Below are positions 35,885 through 43,739 of a DNA stretch of 43,996 bases, one piece after another. Source of the stretch: Pandoraea sp. ASV26 (GTDB lineage Bacteria; Pseudomonadota; Gammaproteobacteria; Burkholderiales; Burkholderiaceae); the NCBI RefSeq assembly GCF_016428915.1, contig NZ_JAELTP010000043.1, positions 1-43,996 of the forward strand, read 5' to 3'. Each line of letters opens with the position of its first letter. Within the stretch, counting starts at the first letter, position 1. Made by a program: the position numbers and the translations under genes. The notes under the pieces are model-generated. The model was not told where the DNA came from and did no database searches. It was given only the letters and a program-made list of their open reading frames with translations.

Positions 35885-37434
35885 TCGGGGGGTAACAGGT
35901 AGCTCCACGTTTCGGATAGGGTGTTACTGCCGTTGCGCAGGTAAGCGCGCATTTCGACGGGTTTCTCGGAATCGAGGCGGCGCATGCGCAGCATGACGCG
36001 ATAGCCTCCCGTGACGTCATTGCGCTGCGTCTGCACTTCAAGGATCTTGCCATTGCCGTCGATGGACACGTTCCCTTCGACCTTGGCGTCATCCGGCAGT
36101 TTCTTGAGCGCCGGGCCGTCGAAATCGAGTGCAAACAGCAGACTGTCGTCTGGTTTTCCCCGGTAGCCATGTCCACGCCGGCTTTGCGACACCCACGCCA
36201 TCGGCGGGCGCTTGTCGTTATCTTTTTGCCATGACAGCCGGTATTCGAGCGAATACGGTTGTTTGGGCTTGGGCGGCGCATCGGGTATCCAATACGCGAC
36301 GATGTTGTCGTTCGTCTCGTCCGGTGTCGGGATCTGCACCAACTCCACCCGGCCCTGACCCCACTTGCCTTTGGGCTCGACCCAGGCGCTCGGGCGCGAT
36401 TCGTAGTGATCGTCCAGATCCTGATAGCTGCTGAAATCGCGATTACGCTGCACGAGCCCGAAGCCGGCCGGATTCGACAACGAGAACGACGACACGAGCA
36501 AACGTTTCGGATTGACCAGCGGACGCCAGATCCATTCCCCCGTGCCCGACTGGATCGACAGGCCGTCGGAGTCGTGCACTTCGGGACGATAGTCGGCCAC
36601 CGCGGCGGGCTGGTTCGCGCCGAAGAAGAACATGCTCGTGAGCGGCGCAATGCCCAGTTTGGTGACGTTTTCGCGCAGGTACAGTTCGGCTTTGACGTCG
36701 ACGGTGGTGTCCACGCCCGGACGCAGCGTGAAGCGATACGCGCCCGTCGCGCGCGGCGAATCGAGCAATGCGTAGATCGTCAGTTCCTTGGCACCGGGGG
36801 CGGGACGCTGAATCCAGAATTCGGTGAAGCGCGGAAACTCTTCACCGGAATTGAGCGCGGTATCGAGCGCCAGCCCGCGTGCGGACAGGCCGTACGTCTG
36901 GTTCTTGCCCAATGCGCGGAAGTAGCTCGCGCCGAGGAAGACCATCACTTCGTCTTTGTACTTCGGGGTGTTGACCGGGAAGTGGACACGGAACCCGGCA
37001 AAGCCCAGCCCGCGCAGTTGCTTTGGGTCGACTTTGAGCGCGCCGAAATCGAACATGTCGGGGCTGTAGCGCAATTCGCGCACGGTGTTGCCCGCCAACT
37101 CGTTGATCTTGACCGGACGGTCGTAGTACGAGCCTTCGTGGAAGAACATCAGTTCGAACGGCAGCTTCTGCGCGCGCCACAGCGCTCTGTCGGGCTTGAA
37201 GCGAATGTTGCGATAGCGGTCGTACGTGAGGTTTTGCAGCTCTTTGGGCAGATTCGGATCTTTCGGCTTGTAGCGGCTGTTCGCAAGCGTGCGCGCCTGT
37301 TTGGCGACATCATCGAAGGAAAACGCATGCGCCGCGCCGGACACCAGCGCACAAACACTGAGCACGCTGGCGAGCACCAGGCGCACGGCACGGTGGGAAA
37401 TCATGCGGGGAACCGCGTTGGGCAGGAATTCCAT
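35881..37434 (-). CDS. opgG: Periplasmic glucan biosynthesis protein G
   Basis: 517 residues from ATG 37434; an in-frame ATG at 37404 gives a more classical signal peptide ([27 protein letters not shown]), and a GTG at 37515 is possible. None has a clear ribosome site. The mature protein is a MdoG domain: [54 protein letters not shown] and RRGHGYRG are family blocks. OpgG is a periplasmic partner needed for glucan branching or release. It is the first gene of opgGH. Confidence 0.95.
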   Translation of the reverse strand: MEFLPNAVPRMISHRAVRLVLASVLSVCALVSGAAHAFSFDDVAKQARTLANSRYKPKDPNLPKELQNLTYDRYRNIRFKPDRALWRAQKLPFELMFFHEGSYYDRPVKINELAGNTVRELRYSPDMFDFGALKVDPKQLRGLGFAGFRVHFPVNTPKYKDEVMVFLGASYFRALGKNQTYGLSARGLALDTALNSGEEFPRFTEFWIQRPAPGAKELTIYALLDSPRATGAYRFTLRPGVDTTVDVKAELYLRENVTKLGIAPLTSMFFFGANQPAAVADYRPEVHDSDGLSIQSGTGEWIWRPLVNPKRLLVSSFSLSNPAGFGLVQRNRDFSSYQDLDDHYESRPSAWVEPKGKWGQGRVELVQIPTPDETNDNIVAYWIPDAPPKPKQPYSLEYRLSWQKDNDKRPPMAWVSQSRRGHGYRGKPDDSLLFALDFDGPALKKLPDDAKVEGNVSIDGNGKILEVQTQRNDVTGGYRVMLRMRRLDSEKPVEMRAYLRNGSNTLSETWSYLLPPE

Positions 37435-37600
37435 CGGCAGTGGGGGATAGCGTGTAACGCGCGTGCTGACGGTAGCCAGCGTGCGCTGAACGCGCAATTT
37501 TACCCGTTCATTCACCGATTGACTAAAGGTGCATCGGCAAAACCTTCGAAGCGGGCGCTCACATTACCCCAATCGTCCGCGCAGACGCCGCTCCCCGGGC

Positions 37601-37629
37601 GTCATAAATTTGTGACTATTTGTGACCAA
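37601..37629 (-). promoter_or_regulatory. Candidate opgG promoter
   Basis: Minus strand TTGGTC (37629-37624), 17-bp spacer, TATGAC (37606-37601). Each hexamer is only a partial match. The pair lies within direct repeats of TTTGTGAC on the plus strand. Confidence 0.35.
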
Positions 37630-37656
37630 TGGGTAAAACGGAAAGGTTTCAGCCCC

Positions 37657-37722
37657 TTTCCTCACCTTTTTCGGTCTCTTTTCTGTCTCTTTCCGATCTC
37701 CTTTTGACCTCTTCTCGACCCA
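37657..37722. repeat. Pyrimidine-rich 11-bp tandem array (6 copies)
   Basis: TTTCCTCACCT (37657), TTTTCGGTCTC (37668), TTTTCTGTCTC (37679), TTTCCGATCTC (37690), CTTTTGACCTC (37701) and TTCTCGACCCA (37712). Phase is exactly 11 bp for six units while the sequence drifts. One strand is nearly all pyrimidine. Confidence 0.85.
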
Positions 37723-37741
37723 ATCCAAGGCGTTGGGACGT

Positions 37742-37774
37742 CATTTTCACGCCATTTCCACGCCATTCCCGCGC
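37742..37774. repeat. Second 11-bp tandem array (3 copies)
   Basis: CATTTTCACGC (37742), CATTTCCACGC (37753) and CATTCCCGCGC (37764), 19 bp from the first array and with a different unit. Confidence 0.8.
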
Positions 37775-37810
37775 CGTTCGACATGCATTCCTATCCGATC
37801 CCGGATGCGC

Positions 37811-38488
37811 TTACCGGGTTGTCATCGCCAGCACGCCACCCAGCGCCATGAGCGCCCCACCGATCGTGCGACGGACCATATGCTGACGACGGACCATCGC
37901 CGCGCGCATCCAACCCGCCGAGAACCCCAGCGCGACAAGGCTGAACCACGCCCAATGCGCGAACGACATGAACGCGCCATACGCCAATCCGAGCGCCCAC
38001 CCTGTTCCCGGGTGTACGACCTGCGTGAACGTACTCACCACGAACAATGTGGTCTTCGGATTCAATGCGTTAGTGAAAAAGCCCGTGCGAAAGGCGCTTG
38101 CCGCCTCTTGCCAACGCGTACTCACGGGAATGCCCGATGCCGGAGGCTGCGCCGAAGCTCCCGGCTTGCCCTCCGCCTTCCTCTCCTCTCGCATCACATC
38201 CGTCACCGGCGACCGGTCTCTGAACGTCCGCCAACCGATATAGATCAAGTACGCCGCGCCAATCCACTTGATCGCACTGAAAAGCCACGGCACCTGGGCT
38301 ATCAATAGCCCCACGCCAACCAGCGTGTAGAACACATGGACCTGCACGCCCGCCGCAATGCCCGCCGCCGCCCATAACCCCGCGCGCCGCCCACTCCGCC
38401 AACTCGCCCTCGTCACCATCGCGAAATCAGCCCCCGGGCTGATGACCGCCAACACCGTTATTGTCATCACAGCCAACAACTCTTGCAT
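37811..38488 (-). CDS. LysE-family exporter (with a hydrophilic insert)
   Basis: 225 residues. AVISPGADFAMVTRASWRSGRRAG is the family signature, and FFTNALNPKTTLFVVSTFTQV the second block. Between helices 3 and 4 a charged, Pro-rich loop of about 30 residues (about 96-125) is longer than in the exporter at 30789. GAGG lies 7 nt before the ATG. It diverges from a LysR gene, the classic layout for an exporter and its regulator. Confidence 0.92.
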   Translation of the reverse strand: MQELLAVMTITVLAVISPGADFAMVTRASWRSGRRAGLWAAAGIAAGVQVHVFYTLVGVGLLIAQVPWLFSAIKWIGAAYLIYIGWRTFRDRSPVTDVMREERKAEGKPGASAQPPASGIPVSTRWQEAASAFRTGFFTNALNPKTTLFVVSTFTQVVHPGTGWALGLAYGAFMSFAHWAWFSLVALGFSAGWMRAAMVRRQHMVRRTIGGALMALGGVLAMTTR

Positions 38489-38514
38489 GATTTAACCTCA
38501 CCGAATACCACCCC

Positions 38515-38586
38515 GACGGACCGGGGCCCCATTGCGCCACTCAGACATAAACCCCAACTCGCAGCAGAACGGGGCTCCGGTCCGTC
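38515..38586. promoter_or_regulatory. 16-bp imperfect inverted repeat between lysE and lysR
   Basis: GACGGACCGGGGCCCC (38515-38530) and GGGGCTCCGGTCCGTC (38571-38586) pair over 16 positions with a single G-T pair, across a 40-bp spacer. In a plus-strand RNA all 16 would pair (one G-U). It begins 27 bp from the LysE start. A shorter dyad TTTCCG-GACG-CGGAAA lies at 38651-38666, nearer to lysR. Confidence 0.6.
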
Positions 38587-38707
38587 TCTCCGGGTGCTTC
38601 AGGCGTTTCTTTGCTTATTGGGTCCTCGATTTGGCGTCATTTTGCTTGGGTTTCCGGACGCGGAAAAACGATCTTTCCGAGCCGATATTCGTGATAATTT
38701 CTCACCC

Positions 38708-39631
38708 ATGAATCGATCGCTGCCGCTCAACACCCTCCACGTCTTCGATGTCGCCGCCAGCGAACTGAGCTTCGCCCGCGCCGCAGACCGCCTGTTTGTG
38801 ACCCACGGCGCCGTCAGCCGCCAAATCCGCACACTCGAAGACGCTCTCGGCCTGCCACTGTTCATCCGACGCAATCGTGCCGTGTTTCTCACCCCCGCCG
38901 GAGAACGCCTGCACGCCACCACCCGGCAGATGTTCGAGCACCTCGCCTCCACCGTCGCCAGCCTCCAACCCTCAACCCCAAGCCGTCCGCTCGTCGTCTC
39001 CTGCGAACCCACCCTCGCCATGCGCTGGCTCATTCCCCGCCTCGGCGCATTCGCTCAAGCCCACCCCGACATCGCGCTGCATCTCCACTCGGCAGGCGGC
39101 CCCCTCGATCTCGCCGCCACCGGCGTAGATGTCGCCATCCGGCGAAATGATTTCTTCTGGGGACACTCGCTGGCCGCCGAGCCACTTGCCGACGAATGGA
39201 TCGGGCCGGTCGGTCTGCCCGCCGCATTCGATTCGCCACACCTCTCGCAACTCCACACCCGCACCCGGCCGAACGGCTGGCACGACTGGCAGCGCGCCGC
39301 CCGACACGACGCCATCTCGGTTACGGCGCGTCTCGACGCGAGCCCGCCAACGACGCCGCCGTTCGAACACTTCTATCTGAGCTTGCAAGCTGCCGGGGCC
39401 GGGCTGGGTGCCGCCATCGGCTCGGTGTATATGGTCAGCGACGAACTTGCCTCCGGACGCCTCGTCGCCCCCTTCGGCTTCGTGCGCGATGGCTCGGCCT
39501 ACGTCGCACTCGCGCGTGAACCGTTTGCCGCTAACCCGGCTTACGAGGCGCTGCTCCAATGGTTACGGGCAGCGCTCGCCGAATCGGCATCGCCATGGAT
39601 TTCGGAGAAGACACAAGCCACCTCTCGCTGA
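38708..39631 (+). CDS. LysR-family regulator, GcvA-like
   Basis: 307 residues from ATG 38708. The winged helix shows LNTLHVFDVAASELSFARAADRLFVTHGAVSRQIRTLE, the GcvA-type start. The effector domain follows with EPTLAMRWLIPRLGAFAQAHPDIAL. A GATAAT box at 38693-38698 would place the RNA start only a few bases before the ATG, and no ribosome site is seen, so the mRNA may be leaderless. An upstream open frame to 38483 is likely non-coding. It probably controls the divergent LysE gene. Confidence 0.92.
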   Translation: MNRSLPLNTLHVFDVAASELSFARAADRLFVTHGAVSRQIRTLEDALGLPLFIRRNRAVFLTPAGERLHATTRQMFEHLASTVASLQPSTPSRPLVVSCEPTLAMRWLIPRLGAFAQAHPDIALHLHSAGGPLDLAATGVDVAIRRNDFFWGHSLAAEPLADEWIGPVGLPAAFDSPHLSQLHTRTRPNGWHDWQRAARHDAISVTARLDASPPTTPPFEHFYLSLQAAGAGLGAAIGSVYMVSDELASGRLVAPFGFVRDGSAYVALAREPFAANPAYEALLQWLRAALAESASPWISEKTQATSR

Positions 39632-39649
39632 CACCAGCCACACCAACGA

Positions 39650-41152
39650 CTAACGGCGGCGGTCGGTCCGGGAGATCTCTTGCTCGGTGGCAGGCGGGAC
39701 GGGCGGGACAGTCGGAGAGACCGGTGCCGGGGGTGGCCCGGCAACCGCATGGGTGGCATCGCCCACCGGGGCGAGCGCCGGCGGCCCGCCCTTGGGCAAC
39801 ATGCGCACGCCGCGCCACCGTCCCCAACGGTAGTACCCAAGCGCCAGCACGAGCGACACGGCAAAGCCGAGCGGGAAGCTCCACCAGATCGCCTCAGCCC
39901 CCCACGACTTCTGCATCTGCCACGCAAACGGCAGCCGGATGACCCACTGGGAGACGAACAGGATGACGAGTGGCGCCGCGACCGCCCCCGTCGCACGCAC
40001 AACCCCAAAGAGCACGATCGTCACCCCGAACAGCACGAACGACCACGCTACCACGGCATTGATGTGCTGCGCGACAGAGATCGCGTAGCCATCGTCCGGC
40101 AGGAAGGCGTTCATGAACTGACGGTTAAAGAGCACGATGGCCATGACCAGCGTGCCCGTCATGACGAAGTTCAACCCGACGCCCACGCGGCCGATGCGTG
40201 AGACCCGGTCCCACAACCCCGCCCCCACGTTCTGCGCGACCATCGACGACACGCCCGCGCCAATGGCGAGTGCCGGCATCTGCACGTACGTCCACAGTTG
40301 TGACGCCACGCCGTACGCGGCCGTGGTCTGCGAGCCGTACCCGTTGACGAACCCCATCATCACCATCGCCGACGACGAGATCACCACCATCTGCAACCCC
40401 ATCGGCAAGCCCTTGACGACGACCAGCCGCAGCAGGCCGGGATCGATGCGCAGGTATTTCCAGTCCTTGCGTTGCAGCCACAACGGATCACGACGCCGGT
40501 ACAACGTGTACATCAACGCGGTCAGACTCACGGTCTGCGCAATGAGCGTTGCGCCCGCCGACCCCGCAATGCCGAACGGCGGCACCGGCCCCCAGCCGAA
40601 GATCAGCAAGGGATTGAGCGCGACGTCCAATCCGGCCGAGAGCAGCATGAAGCGAAATGGCGTTCGCGCATCCCCCGCGCCTCGCAACGCCATCATCACG
40701 AAGTTGTAGAAGTACATCACCGGCAACGCCACGAAGATGATGCGCAGATAGGCGACGGCAAACGCGCGGGCATCGCCCGGGGTTCCCAGCGCATTCAGCA
40801 ATTCAGGCGTGAAGATGTAGCCGAGCACCGCGACGGCCGTCGACATCAGTACGAAAAAGGTCGCGCTGGTGCCCACGATCCGCTGGGTCAGCACGTGATT
40901 CTTCGCACCAATGGACTGGCCGATGAGAATGGTGTTGGCCATGCTGATACCGAAGACCACCCCCAGCAGGAAGAACAGCAGGATGTTGGCGTTCGACGCC
41001 GCAGTCAGCGCCGACTCCCCCAGGAAGTGCCCGATCCACATGGCGTTGATCGACGCATTGAGCGACTGCAACACATTGCTGCCCAGCACCGGCAGCGAGA
41101 ACCAGAACAACGTCTTGCCGATGGGGCCGCGCGTGAGGTCCTGTTCGGCCAT
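39650..41152 (-). CDS. MATE-family multidrug/Na+ efflux transporter
   Basis: 500 residues, 12 helices. LFWFSLPVLGSNVLQSLNASINAMWIGHF is the N-terminal MATE signature, and the second half repeats it (GLPMGLQMVVISSSAMVMMGFVNGYG). MATE proteins export cationic drugs or metabolites with H+ or Na+ gradients. A Pro-rich cytoplasmic tail of about 50 residues follows the last helix. The ATG lies 8 bp after the stop of the hydrolase gene, with AAGG upstream, so the two are co-transcribed. The two converge on lysR at 39631 with only 18 bp between. Confidence 0.93.
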   Translation of the reverse strand: MAEQDLTRGPIGKTLFWFSLPVLGSNVLQSLNASINAMWIGHFLGESALTAASNANILLFFLLGVVFGISMANTILIGQSIGAKNHVLTQRIVGTSATFFVLMSTAVAVLGYIFTPELLNALGTPGDARAFAVAYLRIIFVALPVMYFYNFVMMALRGAGDARTPFRFMLLSAGLDVALNPLLIFGWGPVPPFGIAGSAGATLIAQTVSLTALMYTLYRRRDPLWLQRKDWKYLRIDPGLLRLVVVKGLPMGLQMVVISSSAMVMMGFVNGYGSQTTAAYGVASQLWTYVQMPALAIGAGVSSMVAQNVGAGLWDRVSRIGRVGVGLNFVMTGTLVMAIVLFNRQFMNAFLPDDGYAISVAQHINAVVAWSFVLFGVTIVLFGVVRATGAVAAPLVILFVSQWVIRLPFAWQMQKSWGAEAIWWSFPLGFAVSLVLALGYYRWGRWRGVRMLPKGGPPALAPVGDATHAVAGPPPAPVSPTVPPVPPATEQEISRTDRRR

Positions 41153-41160
41153 GGCTCGCC

Positions 41161-42165
41161 TTACTTGGCGTCGAACTTCACGCCGGCCGCCGGCGTGGGC
41201 ACCGCACATCGGTGCGCGCGCAGGTTGTCGAGAAAACGCTGGATCAACGGCAGCACCTTCACTTCGATGTCACCGTGCCCATAGCCGAAACCCGCGAAGT
41301 TGAAATGCGTCGCGCCGTCGACAACGGCAAGCCAGTGACAGCCCGGCGGCAGATCCGCAAACGGCTCGGTGCGCGTCTGCCATTTGCCGTCGAGCGGCGC
41401 GTCGCGCGTGCCGGTCACCAACAACATGGGCTTATGAATGTCGTGCCATGCGCCCGCCGGAAAGATCGGCCCCTGCCCTTGCGGCGACAGCGCGATGTAG
41501 CCATCGAAACGGTCGTCGCTGTCGAGCCCGAGCTTGTTCTTCGCGCCCGCCTCGACCATCACGGTGATCGCGCCCATGGAATGTCCGGCGAAGACCGCCG
41601 GTCCCCCGCGGCACTGCATTCGCGCCCAATGCAACGCCGCCCCGGCATCTTCAAGGCGGTCGTCATACACTTCGGGATCCGTAGTGAGCGCTAGCAATCC
41701 GTCTCGCAACCCGCCGTTGCGCACCCGGTCGCGCAACGAGTCGCGTCCGCTTTCCTTGTGCGCCATCGTCACCGTCAGCCAGCCATATTGAGACAGTGCG
41801 CGGCCGAGCCACGCCAGCGCGTCGCGATCGTCGCCCGCACCGGGACTGAGGATGGCCACCCCGCTGCATGCAGACGGCGGCCGGAAGACATGGAGGTTGG
41901 CGTAGCCGCCATCGCTGCGCAGCACGCGCTGGTCGACACCGGTCGGCGCGGAAGCTGCGCCGGGAGAGGAGGCTGGCGCGGGAAGAGAAACGGAAGCGGG
42001 AACGGAAGCGGAGTTGAGCGCCGGCTTGCCCGGCACGGTCGTGTCGGCCGCCAAGGCGCGCGAGGGGAACGAAGCCAGCAAGGACATGCCGAGGCCGCAG
42101 GCACCGAGCGCGACGAGCATCGTCGCGAACGATCGTCCGACGGCCCTGCGCGACATTCCGAGCAT
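41161..42165 (-). CDS. Exported alpha/beta hydrolase, dienelactone-hydrolase/lipase-like
   Basis: 334 residues from ATG 42165, preceded by GGGAG six bases upstream; an earlier ATG at 42192 is less well placed. The signal region has MSRRAVGRSFATMLVALGACGLGMSLL, resembling a twin-arginine signal, then ALA. A Pro/Ser/Ala linker precedes the hydrolase. Nucleophile elbow GHSMG holds the Ser, TRDAP the Asp and DGATHF the His. ILSPGAGDDRDAL is the oxyanion-hole region. The reaction is hydrolysis of an ester or similar bond in the periplasm; the substrate is unknown. It is the first gene of a two-gene unit with the MATE pump. Confidence 0.85.
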   Translation of the reverse strand: MLGMSRRAVGRSFATMLVALGACGLGMSLLASFPSRALAADTTVPGKPALNSASVPASVSLPAPASSPGAASAPTGVDQRVLRSDGGYANLHVFRPPSACSGVAILSPGAGDDRDALAWLGRALSQYGWLTVTMAHKESGRDSLRDRVRNGGLRDGLLALTTDPEVYDDRLEDAGAALHWARMQCRGGPAVFAGHSMGAITVMVEAGAKNKLGLDSDDRFDGYIALSPQGQGPIFPAGAWHDIHKPMLLVTGTRDAPLDGKWQTRTEPFADLPPGCHWLAVVDGATHFNFAGFGYGHGDIEVKVLPLIQRFLDNLRAHRCAVPTPAAGVKFDAK

Positions 42166-42347
42166 CCGTTCTCCCTTGGTATCCGGCAGCATACAGCGAC
42201 CCTGGCCGCATGGATTAGATGGGCCGGGCCGGGAACAACGGTCTCGCGCCGAAGCCCCGCTGCGACATCACACGATGGGCCATCTTAGCGCGGATTGCGT
42301 AGGGACTCGCATGATTTTTGCCTACGGGATACCTGTCTCGCGAGCGC

Positions 42348-42425
42348 AACGCGTCTGTCTCACGTGCCTGTGTCGCGTGCCTGTCTTACACGTCGGTGTT
42401 ACGCGCCTGCCTCACGCACCGTGCG
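42348..42425. repeat. Intergenic 13-bp tandem array (6 copies)
   Basis: AACGCGTCTGTCT (42348), CACGTGCCTGTGT (42361), CGCGTGCCTGTCT (42374), TACACGTCGGTGT (42387), TACGCGCCTGCCT (42400) and CACGCACCGTGCG (42413). Phase is exactly 13 bp over six units. It lies between the hydrolase start and the MFS stop; I see no gene in that 296-bp gap. Confidence 0.82.
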
Positions 42426-42441
42426 ACTCCAGCGCCACGGG

Positions 42442-42468
42442 CATCATGCGCATCATGCGCGTCATGCG
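42442..42468. repeat. 9-bp tandem array at the end of the MFS gene (3 copies)
   Basis: CATCATGCG at 42442 and 42451 and CGTCATGCG at 42460. The last unit overlaps the stop codon of the MFS gene, so part of the array is at the coding boundary. Confidence 0.75.
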
Positions 42469-43739
42469 CGTTGATGACGGCCGCTGTGCGCGTCGCGCGA
42501 GAAGCCAAGCGCCGACGCATATCCCGCCGGATCGAAACGCCACGTCAACGCGATCAGTGCCACGTTGAGCACGATGAGGCCAAGCCAAGAAGCCACGAAA
42601 CTCCCCGTCGCCGCCAGCACCGCCCCGGCACCGAACGGCGCCACTGCCGCGATGCAGAAACCCACACCCTGCATGAACGCCGCGAGCGCCGCCGCATGGC
42701 GCGGATGCGCATGGTGATCGAGCGCCAACACGAGCCCGAGCGAGAATGTACCGCCCAACCCGAAGCCGATGGCACCGATCCATCCCCATGCCGCTGCGTC
42801 CGGTGCGGCCGCCAATCCGATGAGCCCACCGAGGGTGGCCACGAGCGCGAGCGTGAGCCAGCGCCGTCGATCGACGTTTCGACGGGCAAACCACGGCAAC
42901 GTCAACGCCGCCACCACCTGACATGCCGTCAGCCCCGCCAGCAGTGCGCCGCTGCGTGTCGCGCTCATGCCGTGTTGTTGATAGAACGGCGGCAGCCACG
43001 CGACCATCGTCGTATAGGTGCAGTTGATGAGGCCGAAGTAGACGGCCAGCGTCCACGCACGACGCTTGCGCAGCAGTTCGCGCATGGACGGCGCGCCATC
43101 GGCAACACGCGCCAAGCGCTCGCTCGCCACCCGGCATGCCGCCCGCAGATCCGCTTCCGTCGTCGCCATCGTCGCCATCGTCGGCTGCGCGGCATGACGA
43201 CCCAACGGTGCGCGCCACCACGCAAGCGCGGCCACCCCGACCACGGCGAGCCACATCCCCAGCCCGACGCGCCAGTCCCCCGTCGCGGACGCCACCCACG
43301 GACTCGCCGCCGCGCCAAGCCCGCCACCGCCCATCAGCGCCGCGGAATACAGGCCCATCATCGCGGTCATCCGCGCGGCACTGTAGTTGGCCTTCACCAC
43401 CCCGGGCAGCAACGCCTGAATGATGGCAATGCCAATGCCCGACGCAAGCGCCGTGGCAATCATCGTCACCGTGTCGTGAGCGACGAAACGCACACCGCAG
43501 GCCAACGCGAGCCCCGCCAGACCGAGCAGCACGCCGCGTCGCTCACCGAAACGACGCGTCAACCCGTTCGCCGCAAAAGCCCCCACGCCCATCGCGAACA
43601 CTGGCACCGAGGTCAGCAACGCCGCCACGGGATAGGTCATCCCCGTCGCTTCGCGAATCTGCGGCAACAGCGGACTGATGGACGTGAGCGTCGGCCGCAG
43701 CGTCAATCCGAGCGCGACGATCGCCAGCCAAAGGGTCAT
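42462..43739 (-). CDS. CynX/NimT-type MFS transporter
   Basis: 425 residues, 12 helices. The N-terminal LGLTLRPTLTSISPLLPQIREATGM is the CynX/NimT start (cyanate or nitroimidazole branch), followed by SVPVFAMGVGAFAANGLTRRFGERR. The ATG at 43739 overlaps the stop of the upstream amidohydrolase (ATGA), so it is translationally coupled to it. The substrate is probably that of the enzyme, a pyrimidine or related amide. That is an inference from the operon. Confidence 0.9.
   Translation of the reverse strand: MTLWLAIVALGLTLRPTLTSISPLLPQIREATGMTYPVAALLTSVPVFAMGVGAFAANGLTRRFGERRGVLLGLAGLALACGVRFVAHDTVTMIATALASGIGIAIIQALLPGVVKANYSAARMTAMMGLYSAALMGGGGLGAAASPWVASATGDWRVGLGMWLAVVGVAALAWWRAPLGRHAAQPTMATMATTEADLRAACRVASERLARVADGAPSMRELLRKRRAWTLAVYFGLINCTYTTMVAWLPPFYQQHGMSATRSGALLAGLTACQVVAALTLPWFARRNVDRRRWLTLALVATLGGLIGLAAAPDAAAWGWIGAIGFGLGGTFSLGLVLALDHHAHPRHAAALAAFMQGVGFCIAAVAPFGAGAVLAATGSFVASWLGLIVLNVALIALTWRFDPAGYASALGFSRDAHSGRHQRA

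Larger units (their letters stand above)
37435..37810. other. opgG upstream region with two 11-bp tandem arrays
   Basis: 376 bp between opgG and the LysE gene. It holds a possible opgG promoter (37601-37629), the pyrimidine-rich 11-bp array at 37657-37722 and a second 11-bp array at 37742-37774. I see no gene here. Confidence 0.6.

Noticed and set aside
33845-35902. 685-residue plus-strand frame opposite opgH
   Set aside because: Antisense frame kept open by GC-rich third positions; the opgH frame carries all GT2 motifs.
36259-37707. 482-residue plus-strand frame opposite opgG
   Set aside because: It overlaps opgG throughout and runs into the tandem arrays; no start or domain.
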